Source: Clostridiales bacterium (GTDB lineage Bacteria > Bacillota > Clostridia > Christensenellales > Aristaeellaceae). Taken from it: a stretch of DNA of 59,340 bases. This document shows, piece after piece, positions 17,523-25,066 of this stretch. A program made the position numbers and the translations under genes. The notes beneath the pieces were generated by a model, which was not told the DNA's origin, ran no database searches, and saw only the letters and a program-made list of their open reading frames with translations. The stretch's first letter is position 1, and each line of letters opens with the position of its first letter. Where the stretch lies: the NCBI GenBank assembly GCA_004554085.1, contig SFNY01000005.1, forward strand, positions 1 through 59,340. The letters run 5' to 3'.

Positions 17523-18008
17523 ATGAAAAGGATATTTTGCTGCACATTTCTTGCAATCCTGTTGCTGACGGCCGCCGCCCTCGCGGAGGTTCCGTCGCTC
17601 TCGGAGAATATGTTCAACTATGCGAAGGGGACGCTCAACTGCCTTGCGTCGGGCGCATACGACAAGATCGTCACCTCGGTGCCCTTCTCAGGCGTGTCCC
17701 CCAGCGCGGACGAGTGGGCCGGCTTCGCCCAGGGCGGCTTCACCGACCTGGCGGGCTCCACCCCCCAGACGAAGTACGCCGTCGCCTACTGGACCGGCAG
17801 CAGCTGGAAGATCGCTGTGCCCGTGTCCGAGCCCAGCTCCGGCAGCGTGGAGACGCTGGTGCTGATCTCTGAGGACGGCCAGAGCGTCACCGGCTACGGC
17901 TGCTCCATCTGGAGCCAGGTCTGCTCCGAGTATGAATCCTCCAGCTATGTCAGCTGGAATGCCGAGTACAATTCCTCCACCTCCGCCGTCGTGGAGATGG
18001 ATCAGTAA
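17523..18008 (+). CDS. Small secreted protein of unknown function
   Basis: A 161-residue protein with a clear Sec signal (positively charged MKRIF, hydrophobic core to about 19, ALA cleavage motif near 22). The mature part is rich in Ser, Gly, Tyr and aromatic residues and has four cysteines (NCLAS, YGCSIW, SQVCSEY region), which could form disulfides. No lipobox, so it is probably released or loosely wall-bound. GGAGG is eight bases before ATG 17523. It follows holA by 44 bases on the same strand but is unlikely to share its function. I do not recognise the family. Confidence 0.7.
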   Translation: MKRIFCCTFLAILLLTAAALAEVPSLSENMFNYAKGTLNCLASGAYDKIVTSVPFSGVSPSADEWAGFAQGGFTDLAGSTPQTKYAVAYWTGSSWKIAVPVSEPSSGSVETLVLISEDGQSVTGYGCSIWSQVCSEYESSSYVSWNAEYNSSTSAVVEMDQ

Positions 18009-18030
18009 TAAGGCTGCTCCCCGGCATGTG

Positions 18031-18110
18031 AAAAGAGCTTCCGCATTTGCAGAAGCCCTTTTTCTATCAGAAATGCCGCCGCACGGATTGTGCAGCGGCA
18101 CCCTTTATGA
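18031..18110. terminator. Convergent terminator region
   Basis: Two hairpins lie between the convergent secreted-protein and dehydrogenase genes: GAGCTTC/GAAGC with T-runs on both sides (18031-18066) and TGCCGC/GCGGCA with an inner CAC/GTG pair (18071-18100). Both strands could terminate here. Confidence 0.55.
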
Positions 18111-18119
18111 TGGGATCGA

Positions 18120-19376
18120 TCAGATTGCCTTGGCGTTGGCCAGCAGATACTTCTCCGCTTCCTCGCTCCACAGCATGTTGTGGCGGGCGCAGATCTCGGC
18201 CAGCTCCTTGAACATCGGGTCGGTTTCGCCCTTCTTGGCGAAATCGTCGATGGCAGTCAGCTCCATGGAGATGTTGGGGTAAATCAGCTTCTTGCCGCCG
18301 GGGATCTTGGGCAGGTTCATCGTGGTGTCGATGACTGCATCCAGGCCGCCGACGTGGGTGATCATTCCTTCGGGATGCAGCTTGCCGGCCGCGATCATCT
18401 CGAGGGACTCGATCATGTCGGAGGTGTTGCCGCCGGAGGTGCCGACGATGTGATGGGCGCCGTAGTGCACCTCATAGAAGTTGAAGTTCGCAGAGAGCTT
18501 CGGATTGGTCGGGCCAGCGAAGAAGTTCAGGCAGCCGTCGAAGGCCAGGATGGCGTCGCCCTGCTCGATGACGGCGGGAACGGGCGCGAACACCATGACG
18601 TCGTCGTAGCCCTTGCCGTCGGTCAGAGCCATCAGGGTCTCCACTGCGTTCTCACGGGTGTTGGCATAGACCAGCTTCACGCCGTTGGCCGCAGCGTCCT
18701 CGACGGTGTAGATGGAGGCGGCGCGATCCAGACGTGCCTGGTCGATATCGGTCACGACCAGCAGGCCGGGCTTGCGGTCGCAGTGGATGGCGTAGTCGAT
18801 TGCGCCCATGCCCATCGGGCCAGCGCCGGCCAGGATGGCCAGGTTGCCGCCCTCCTTGATGCCCATCTCATGGACATAGGAGCCGGGCTTGGTATGGTAC
18901 ATCGCATGATAGGTGCCGACGATGCAGCTCAGCGGCTCGGACAGGGAGCCGTAGAAGTAAGCGTCCGCCTTGTACTCAAGCAGGCAGTTGTGCTCCATGA
19001 CCTCGTTCATCAGGATGGCGTACTGGGAATCGCCGCCGCAGAACTCGAAGGCGTAGCCGGGGGTCATCATGGTGCCGCGATAGTCGATGGCGGGCTGAAT
19101 GCTGAACTTCTCACCCTTCTTGTACTTGTCTGCCCACTTCGCGCCGACCTCTTCGATCACGCCGCAGAACTCGTGGCCGATGATGGCCGGATGCTCGGCG
19201 ATGTCGTCGGGCACGCGCTTGTGCGCGGGGCCCTGGATGGTGGCCTTGTAGCTGGACATGCAGATGGAGTCGGAGATGATCTTCACCAGAATCTCGTCGT
19301 CCTTGATTGCGGGCATCTCAAAGGTATCCAGGCGAAGGTCGTTTGCGGCGTGCATGCGCACTGCTTTGTTCAACAT
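18120..19376 (-). CDS. Zinc-type medium-chain dehydrogenase, L-sorbose-1-phosphate reductase (SorE)-like
   Basis: A 418-residue NAD(P)-dependent alcohol/polyol dehydrogenase of the MDR superfamily. It has the GroES-like N-terminal domain with CMSSYKA (zinc Cys) and GHEFCGVIEEVG (zinc His/Glu), and the Rossmann motif ILAGAGPMGMGAIDYA about residue 185. The long insertion and the YAFEFCGGDSQYA segment resemble SorE-type enzymes that reduce sugar phosphates. The start has AGGAGG ten bases upstream. It is an isolated gene with no sugar PTS or kinase next to it, so the substrate is not fixed. Confidence 0.8.
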   Translation of the reverse strand: MLNKAVRMHAANDLRLDTFEMPAIKDDEILVKIISDSICMSSYKATIQGPAHKRVPDDIAEHPAIIGHEFCGVIEEVGAKWADKYKKGEKFSIQPAIDYRGTMMTPGYAFEFCGGDSQYAILMNEVMEHNCLLEYKADAYFYGSLSEPLSCIVGTYHAMYHTKPGSYVHEMGIKEGGNLAILAGAGPMGMGAIDYAIHCDRKPGLLVVTDIDQARLDRAASIYTVEDAAANGVKLVYANTRENAVETLMALTDGKGYDDVMVFAPVPAVIEQGDAILAFDGCLNFFAGPTNPKLSANFNFYEVHYGAHHIVGTSGGNTSDMIESLEMIAAGKLHPEGMITHVGGLDAVIDTTMNLPKIPGGKKLIYPNISMELTAIDDFAKKGETDPMFKELAEICARHNMLWSEEAEKYLLANAKAI

Positions 19377-19547
19377 ATCCGTATTCCTCCTAGTTTATAC
19401 TCTTGCTGGTTCACAGCTTTCTTCCTTTTACTATTATACCACACAATGTTCAGAATTCCTATAATTTTCCCCAAATATTACAACAAAATTCGAGAGCATA
19501 ACAAAAGGAGACCGCAAAGGCGATCTCCCTGATTTCATATGAAGCCG

Positions 19548-20540
19548 TCAGTGACGTCCGCGACCGGCACCGCCGCCGAAGCCGCCGCCTCCGCCGCCGC
19601 GACCGCCGCCAAAGCCGCCGCCACCGCCGAAGCCGCCGCCGAAGCCACCGCCGCTGCGGGGCGGTCGACGGTTCGAGCCGGGGCCCGGACGGGGGCCGGG
19701 ACCGGGATGGGGCCCGGGGCCGTGGTGGTGATGGTGATGATGGCCGGGGCCGAAGATCGGGAAGAAGAAGAAACCTCCCCCGCCGCGCCTGCGGCGTCCT
19801 CCGAAGATGATCGAGAACAGCGCCACGATCACAACGATGGTAATCAGCGTGCCGAACAGATCGCCGATCCATGCAAACATGCCGCGCTCCTCCTTTTGAT
19901 CGAAATCGTCGTAATCGTTGTCGTTCGCCGGACGCGCAGCATTCGCTCTGCCGCCCTGCGCGCCACCGAAACCGGTCGCACTGGAATTGCCCGCGGCGTA
20001 GGCCTCATAGGCCGCCACGCCGTCCTTCACCGTCAGGTTCAGGTTGTAGTAATCTGCCACCTTGGCAAACACAGCCTCGAAGAAGCTGCGCGCGCCCGCG
20101 TCGTAGTCCTTCGCGGCAAAGTCCGCCTCCAGGTAGTCGTCGTAGAGATCCTTGAGTACGCTCGCCGGGAAGATCTTCTGCAAACCGCTGCCGGCGATGG
20201 CGTAGTAGTCGTCCTCCTCGATGGCCATCAGCAGCAGGAAGCCGTTGTTCTTCTCCGCCGAGCCGATGCCCCAGCTGTTGCCCATCTCCACGGCGTACTC
20301 GTAGATGTCCGCCCTGCCGATGGAATCCAGAGCCGCGACCACGATCTGCGCGCCGCTCTGCTCGTAGAGCAGCTGGTTGCAGAAGAAGATTTCGCCCTCG
20401 GTCTCGGTGCTCAGCACGTTTGCCGTGTCCAGGTAGTAGAAGTCCTCGCCCGGCTCCACGACCTTCGTCGCGGCCAGTGCCGGGCACAGGGTCAGCACGA
20501 GCAGCGCAAGCGCCGCTGCGCAGGCCAGAATCCTTTTCAT
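19548..20540 (-). CDS. TPM-domain (YgcG-like) membrane protein with His- and Gly-rich tail
   Basis: A 330-residue protein: signal peptide (1-23), external TPM domain (about 30-165, with GAQIVVAALDSIG and NNGFLLLMA), a transmembrane helix (about 228-246), then a cytoplasmic or wall-facing tail with FFFFPIFGPG, seven consecutive His, PG/RPG repeats and many GGG-F-GGG blocks ending GAGRGRH. TPM proteins act in envelope quality control and photosystem repair in plants; bacterial versions are often paired with LemA, as here. The His run could bind metal. GGAGG precedes the ATG. Last gene of the xpaC-telA-lemA operon. Confidence 0.85.
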   Translation of the reverse strand: MKRILACAAALALLVLTLCPALAATKVVEPGEDFYYLDTANVLSTETEGEIFFCNQLLYEQSGAQIVVAALDSIGRADIYEYAVEMGNSWGIGSAEKNNGFLLLMAIEEDDYYAIAGSGLQKIFPASVLKDLYDDYLEADFAAKDYDAGARSFFEAVFAKVADYYNLNLTVKDGVAAYEAYAAGNSSATGFGGAQGGRANAARPANDNDYDDFDQKEERGMFAWIGDLFGTLITIVVIVALFSIIFGGRRRRGGGGFFFFPIFGPGHHHHHHHGPGPHPGPGPRPGPGSNRRPPRSGGGFGGGFGGGGGFGGGRGGGGGGFGGGAGRGRH

Positions 20541-20571
20541 TTTTTCCTCCAATATTTGGGTCAGATATCTC

Positions 20572-21132
20572 TCACGTGCCGAAGCTGTTGAGCTCGTCCA
20601 CACCCCACAGTCCCGCCGCAAGGGATGCCGGGAAGCCGTCCAGGCTGTCGTTGAACTCCGAGGCCATGCTGCGGTAGGGATCGATGCGCACGTACTTGTC
20701 GCAGCCCCAGAAGTCATCGTAGGCGTGTTTGAAGTTCACGCGCTCGGAATCGCTCAGGTTCGCGGCGTACATCTCGTTGTAGAGCTGGTCGGACAAGCCT
20801 TGCAGCGTCTGATAGGCCGCATAGCGCGCGTCCAGGCCGTCATCGTCGCCGAAATCCGGCAGGGTATCCAGCATCTTCTGCGCATTTGCATTATCCGCGC
20901 CCAAGTGCAGCTGCACCTCGCTGGCCATCACCTGCGCACACTCCGCGGCGCGATCCAGGTAGGCGTCCATGCTGCTGCGCGTGGTGGCAGAGCTCTCCGC
21001 ACCGTCATAGAAGTAGTCCTCCACCCGGTCGTGCTCCCGGGCCAGGCTGTTGCCGCCCAGTCCGAACACGCTGCCCAGAACGCAGACTGCGAGCACCGCC
21101 CACGCCAGAGGCCGGTTTTCATTGAAACGCAT
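20572..21132 (-). CDS. LemA-family protein
   Basis: A 186-residue protein with one N-terminal membrane helix (about 9-27) and an external helical domain. The spacing of YFYDGAESSATTR, LDRAAECAQVM and LSDQLYNEMYAANLSD, and the C-terminal GLWGVDELNSFGT, fit the LemA/YgcG partner family, although the canonical LemA fold is weakly conserved here. GGAGGATC is placed correctly before the ATG. The gene lies between telA and the TPM gene (gaps of 32 and 31 bases), the classic lemA-TPM pairing. Biochemical role is not known for the family. Confidence 0.75.
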   Translation of the reverse strand: MRFNENRPLAWAVLAVCVLGSVFGLGGNSLAREHDRVEDYFYDGAESSATTRSSMDAYLDRAAECAQVMASEVQLHLGADNANAQKMLDTLPDFGDDDGLDARYAAYQTLQGLSDQLYNEMYAANLSDSERVNFKHAYDDFWGCDKYVRIDPYRSMASEFNDSLDGFPASLAAGLWGVDELNSFGT

Positions 21133-21164
21133 GTCGTTGATCCTCCTTCAGACGGGGCCAGCGC

Positions 21165-22325
21165 TCACTTGCGGGTCTCCAGCATCTTCTGGCGCAGCTC
21201 GTTTTCGATAGTTGCCAGCTCCTGCTCGGCGGCGCGGCGCTTCTCGCGGCCGGTCTGCTGGATGTTGAGCACCTCGTCCATGGTGTCGATGAGCATCTTG
21301 TTGGTGTGCTTCAGGGTCTCGATGTCGATGATGCCGCGCTCGGCCTCCTTGGCGCTCTCCACCGAGGCCATGTGCAACTTCTCGGCGTTCTTCTTGAGCA
21401 GCTCGTTGGTGAGGTCGGTCACGGAGCGCTGTGCCTCCATGGCCTTCTGGGTGTGGGCGATGCCCAGCGCCATCACCATCTGGTTCTTCCAGAGCGGGAT
21501 GGTGTTGACGATGGAGGTCTGAATCTTCTCCGCCATCAGCTGGTTGCTGGACTGGATCATGCGGATCTGCGGCGCCATCTGAATGGAGATGTTGCGGGTC
21601 AGTTCCAGGTCGTAGAGCTTCTTCTCAAAGCGGTCGGCCTTGTCGGAGAGATCCTTGGCCGCCTGCGCGTCCTCCGGGAGTCCACTGGCCTCGGCCTTGT
21701 CGTAGGCCGCCTTCATCTCGTTCGCCCGGAACTCCTCCAGGCGCTTCTTGCCCGCGACGATGTACATGGACAGTTCCTTGAAGTAGGTCAGGTTCTGGTC
21801 GTAGAGGCGATCCAGCATGGCGATGTCCTTGAGCAGCTGAATCTGGTGGCCCTCCAGCGCCTCGACGATCTTGTTGACGTTGACCTCCGTCTCGTCGTAC
21901 TTGGCCTTCATGGTGGTCACGTTGTCACGCTGCTTCTTGAAGAAGCCGAAGAAGCCCTTGGACTCCTCCTCGTCGGTATCGAAGCCGCGCAGCTCGGTCA
22001 CCAGGTCGGCGATGGCGTCGCCGACCTCTCCCAGATCCTTGGTCTTAACGTTCTTGAGCGCCGCATCGGAGAACTGGGAGATGTTCTGCTGGGCGGCTGC
22101 ACCGTAGGAGAACACGAGGTTGGAATCAGTGATGTCGATCTGCTTGGAGAACGCATCGATCATCTGCTGCTCCTCCTCGGAGAACTGCTGCACGTTCACG
22201 GTGTCTGCCTGCACCTGCTGGACGATGGTCTCCGCCTCGGAGATGGCCTCCTCGGCTGCGGCAACGGCGGTCGCCGCCTCAGGCGCGGCAACGGTGGGAT
22301 TCAGGGTTAGCTTGATTTCATCCAT
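21165..22325 (-). CDS. telA: TelA-family (toxic anion resistance) protein
   Basis: A 386-residue soluble, almost wholly alpha-helical protein of the TelA/KlaA family, linked in other bacteria to resistance to tellurite, cell-wall antibiotics and nisin. Family features are the FGFFKKQRD segment near 125, KYDETEVNVNKIVEALEGHQ, and the conserved LTRNISIQMAPQIRMIQ block near 245. Coiled-coil propensity is high throughout. It sits between the xpaC-like and lemA genes; telA and xpaC are neighbours in many Firmicutes, supporting a shared envelope-stress role. Strong GGAGGAAATTTGAC before ATG. Confidence 0.92.
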   Translation of the reverse strand: MDEIKLTLNPTVAAPEAATAVAAAEEAISEAETIVQQVQADTVNVQQFSEEEQQMIDAFSKQIDITDSNLVFSYGAAAQQNISQFSDAALKNVKTKDLGEVGDAIADLVTELRGFDTDEEESKGFFGFFKKQRDNVTTMKAKYDETEVNVNKIVEALEGHQIQLLKDIAMLDRLYDQNLTYFKELSMYIVAGKKRLEEFRANEMKAAYDKAEASGLPEDAQAAKDLSDKADRFEKKLYDLELTRNISIQMAPQIRMIQSSNQLMAEKIQTSIVNTIPLWKNQMVMALGIAHTQKAMEAQRSVTDLTNELLKKNAEKLHMASVESAKEAERGIIDIETLKHTNKMLIDTMDEVLNIQQTGREKRRAAEQELATIENELRQKMLETRK

Positions 22326-22353
22326 GTCAAATTTCCTCCTGCGAATGTTGATT

Positions 22354-23037
22354 TCAGTTGCCGGGCCGCACAGCGCCCTGTCCGCCAGCCTCCTGGGTGA
22401 AGCTGCCGCCGGTCAGTCCGTCGCCGGCCATCATGGTTTCCAGAACCTGGATGTCCGTCTCGATGTCCAGGGATTTGTCCTTGTAGAGGTTGTCCAGCTG
22501 CCGCTCGAAGGCCGTGGCGATCATCTCCAGGCTGTTCTCCACCGATTTCATTGCGTGGGCGATGTTCTCGCCCGGGCTGTCGGTCTCCATCATCAGCCGG
22601 TAGGAGGTCATCAGCTTGTCCGCCGTGGGCAGGTAGTAGTTCATAAAGCGGCGCACCGCCTGGGCCTGGTTGGTTTCGCGCTCGAGTACCTTGAAGATTT
22701 CCTCGCCCGCGCGCACCATGCGATCCAGATTGCGGCTGACGCCCGGATCGGGAATCGCGTCGTTGGCCGCCTTGAGGCTGTCCAGCTGCCGCCGGCCCTC
22801 CTCGATCAGCGCGTCGATCTCCCTGTCACCGGAGCGCGCGGCCTCGCGCACCTCCACCTCGCGGCCCTTGAACACGCGGGAGAGGACGAAGTACGCCCCC
22901 GCAGACAGCGCCGCCGTCAGCAGCAGGAACCAGAGCTTCAGCAGCATCCTGGGACAGATCAGCCCCAGCAGCAGCCACACCGCCGCCGCGCCGTAGATCG
23001 GAATTGCCGATTTGATGATTTTCTTCTTCATTTCCAT
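22354..23037 (-). CDS. xpaC: XpaC-like membrane protein
   Basis: A protein of about 227 residues with two closely spaced N-terminal membrane helices (about 9-27 and 30-50) and a long cytoplasmic helical part (LEAKR-rich, MNYYLPTADKLMTSYRLM near 130). This matches the family named for 5-bromo-4-chloroindolyl phosphate hydrolysis in B. subtilis, usually found beside telA. Starts at GTG 23040, ATG 23037 or ATG 23028 are all possible; AAGGTG overlaps the region. First gene of the operon with its own promoter. Confidence 0.85.
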   Translation of the reverse strand: MEMKKKIIKSAIPIYGAAAVWLLLGLICPRMLLKLWFLLLTAALSAGAYFVLSRVFKGREVEVREAARSGDREIDALIEEGRRQLDSLKAANDAIPDPGVSRNLDRMVRAGEEIFKVLERETNQAQAVRRFMNYYLPTADKLMTSYRLMMETDSPGENIAHAMKSVENSLEMIATAFERQLDNLYKDKSLDIETDIQVLETMMAGDGLTGGSFTQEAGGQGAVRPGN

Positions 23038-23049
23038 CACCTTGTCCCT

Positions 23050-23078
23050 ATTTTACGCGGTTTGTGGGGCGTTTTCAA
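23050..23078 (-). promoter_or_regulatory. Promoter of the xpaC-telA-lemA-TPM operon
   Basis: Minus-strand TTGAAA (23078-23073), 17-bp spacer, TAAAAT (23055-23050). Transcription would start almost at the first start codon, so the leader is very short. Confidence 0.7.
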
Positions 23079-23117
23079 GGTATTTCCGCCCGAATCCCCA
23101 CTTTTCCGTCCGAAATG

Positions 23118-23885
23118 TCAGTTTTCCCCGCCGTCCAGCTCCAATTCCAGCGACACCGGGCAGTGGTCGCTGCCGAAGATCTCGTTGTGAATCTCCGCGC
23201 CGCGCACGTACTGCATGGCGCTCTCGGACACGATGAAGTAGTCGATGCGCCACCCCGCGTTCCGCTCGCGCGCCTTCATGCGGTAGCTCCACCAGCTGTA
23301 CTTCACTTCCTCCGGGTGCAGCGTGCGGAAGGAATCCGCAAAGCCCGCGCCCAGCAGCTCGGTCATCTTGCCGCGCTCCTGATCGGTGAAGCCCGGGTTC
23401 ATGCGGTTGGTCTTGGGGTTCTTAAGGTCGATCTCTTCATGCGCAACATTAAGGTCGCCGCACAGCAGCACGGGCTTGACCTCGTCCAGCTTCTTCAGAT
23501 ACGCCCGGAAGTCGTCCTCCCACTGCATGCGGTAGTCTAAGCGCTTGAGTCCATCCTGGGAGTTGGGCGTGTAGCAGCACACCAAATAGAATGCGCCCAT
23601 GTCGCAGGTGATGACCCGCCCCTCGTGGTCGTGCTCATCGATGCCGATGCCGTAGGTCACGCCCTGCACGGGCACGCGGCTGAACACCGCCGTGCCGGAA
23701 TAGCCCTTCCTGTCGGCGCAGTTGAAGTACTGCTCGTAGCCGGGCAGATCCACCGCGCACTGCCCCTTTTGCATCTTGATCTCCTGCAGGCACAGTACAT
23801 CGGGATTCAGCGCCTTCACGCTCTCATAGAAGTCCTTGCCGATCACCGCGCGCAGGCCGTTTACGTTCCAGGATACCAGCTTCAT
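23118..23885 (-). CDS. xth: Exodeoxyribonuclease III
   Basis: AP endonuclease and 3'-5' exonuclease for base-excision repair. The 255-residue protein begins MKLVSWNVNGLR and shows LCLQEIKM (catalytic Glu near 35), the GDLNVAHEEIDL motif (Asp/Asn near 150), TNRMNPGFTDQER, SWWSYR and the C-terminal SDHCPVSLEL catalytic Asp-His. This is the complete ExoA/Xth set. The ATG at 23885 is the conserved start; an upstream in-frame ATG (23927) would add an unconserved hydrophobic stretch. Its 3' end lies close to the xpaC promoter. Confidence 0.95.
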   Translation of the reverse strand: MKLVSWNVNGLRAVIGKDFYESVKALNPDVLCLQEIKMQKGQCAVDLPGYEQYFNCADRKGYSGTAVFSRVPVQGVTYGIGIDEHDHEGRVITCDMGAFYLVCCYTPNSQDGLKRLDYRMQWEDDFRAYLKKLDEVKPVLLCGDLNVAHEEIDLKNPKTNRMNPGFTDQERGKMTELLGAGFADSFRTLHPEEVKYSWWSYRMKARERNAGWRIDYFIVSESAMQYVRGAEIHNEIFGSDHCPVSLELELDGGEN

Positions 23886-23915
23886 CAAAAATAAACATCC
23901 TTTCCATGCAAAGTA

Positions 23916-23960
23916 TGCTATAATCATTTACAGGCATTGGAAACCAGACGGTTTCCCAAT
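23916..23960 (+). promoter_or_regulatory. Extended -10 promoter and leader hairpin before the IMPase gene
   Basis: TGCTATAAT at 23916-23924 is an extended -10 without a good -35. It is followed by the inverted repeat ATTGGAAACC / GGTTTCCCAAT (23936-23960, AGAC loop, one bulged C) in the leader of the gene starting at 24024. Confidence 0.5.
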
Positions 23961-24023
23961 ATATATCCATATTATATCATAGGAAAGCTTTCCTGCCAAC
24001 AACAAGATTTGGAGATGAACCGT

Positions 24024-24827
24024 ATGACCCTGCGTGAAAAGGCGCTGCTTGCCGAGAAGGCGGCGCGCACCTCCGGTGAAATGCTGCGAAACCACCCCCA
24101 CACTCCCGCGCACCACAAGGCGGAGAACGACTTCGTGACCGAGATGGACGTCAAGAGCGAGGAGCTGATCCGCTCCATCCTGCTGGGCGCGTGCCCGGAG
24201 GACGGCTTCTTCGGCGAGGAGGAGGGCGGCAACGTGACTGCCGACGGCCGCTGGATCGTCGATCCCATCGACGGCACCTCCAACTTCTTCAAGGGCGAGC
24301 TGCTCTACACCATCTCCATCGCCTACGAGCTGCACGGCGAGCTGGTGGTGGGCTGCGTGTACTGCCCGCCCACCGACGAGATGTGGATCGGCGTGAAGGG
24401 CGAGGGCGCGACCTACAACGGAAACCCCATCCGCGTCTCCGACGAGGCCGTGCCGCGCAATTCCTTCTTGCACATGTCCTTCTGCCACCGCGATCCCTGG
24501 GCGAACGAATACGTGATGGATCGCCTGAAGGACATCACCCGCAGCTACAGTGACCTGCGCCGCTCCGGCTCCGCCGCCTACGACCTGTGCTGCGTGGCCA
24601 TGGGACGCTGCGAGGGCTTCTTCGAGCTGAACCTGCACATCTACGACATCGGCGCGGGCGTGGTGATCCTGCGCGAGGCCGGCGGTGCGCTCTCTGGCTG
24701 GCGCGACGGCGAAGATCCGCTGGTGTGCGGCAATATCATCGCGACCAATGGGAAAATCCACGACCATCTGCGCACGATGCTGCTTGCCGGGGACACTTCC
24801 CTGCTTGACAAGCAAAACCTGGTGTGA
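24024..24827 (+). CDS. Inositol monophosphatase-family phosphatase
   Basis: A 267-residue Mg-dependent sugar- or nucleotide-phosphate phosphatase. Metal-binding motifs are present in order: FFGEEEGG (Glu pair near 70), WIVDPIDGTSNF (near 85-97) and YDIGAGVVILREAGG (Asp near 210). GELLYTISIAYE and LRRSGSAAYDLC complete the family fingerprint. It could act on inositol phosphates, histidinol phosphate or 3'-phosphoadenosine 5'-phosphate; sequence does not decide. GGAG lies nine bases before ATG 24024; ATG 24015 is too close. The end of the gene holds the -35 box of the cysS promoter. Confidence 0.88.
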   Translation: MTLREKALLAEKAARTSGEMLRNHPHTPAHHKAENDFVTEMDVKSEELIRSILLGACPEDGFFGEEEGGNVTADGRWIVDPIDGTSNFFKGELLYTISIAYELHGELVVGCVYCPPTDEMWIGVKGEGATYNGNPIRVSDEAVPRNSFLHMSFCHRDPWANEYVMDRLKDITRSYSDLRRSGSAAYDLCCVAMGRCEGFFELNLHIYDIGAGVVILREAGGALSGWRDGEDPLVCGNIIATNGKIHDHLRTMLLAGDTSLLDKQNLV

Positions 24828-24833
24828 TAAAAT
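24805..24833 (+). promoter_or_regulatory. Promoter of the cysS T-box unit
   Basis: TTGACA (24805-24810), 17-bp spacer, TAAAAT (24828-24833). The -35 box is inside the last codons of the phosphatase gene. Confidence 0.8.
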
Positions 24834-24835
24834 CA

Positions 24836-25044
24836 GAGTGCTGAGATTGGGAATAGTAGGCTTCACAGCGTCCAAGAGAGCGTCCGTCGCCGGCTGAGAG
24901 CGGATGCGGCAGTCTGGAAGGCCGAATGTGCGCCCAGGAGCACTCCTCTGCAATGGAGGACGGGATCGGCCCGATAGCGCCGAGCGAGAGTATTTTACAG
25001 AGTGGAACCGCGGCCACGCCTCTGTTGGAGGTGTGGCCGCTTTT
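24836..25044 (+). promoter_or_regulatory. T-box riboswitch, cysS
   Basis: Stem I is closed by GAGTGCT (24836-24842) and AGCACTC (24938-24944), with AATAGTAGG, AGAGAG, GCTGAGAGC and GGAAGGCC landmarks inside. The specifier region GAATGTGCG contains both UGU (24927-24929) and UGC (24929-24931), each a cysteine codon, which fits the downstream gene. The T-box core AGTGGAACCGCGG is at 25001-25013 and overlaps the competing terminator GCGGCCACGCCTC/GGAGGTGTGGCCGC-TTTT (25009-25044). Confidence 0.93.
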
Positions 25045-25066
25045 GATTTCAGGAGGGAAAGCAGAT

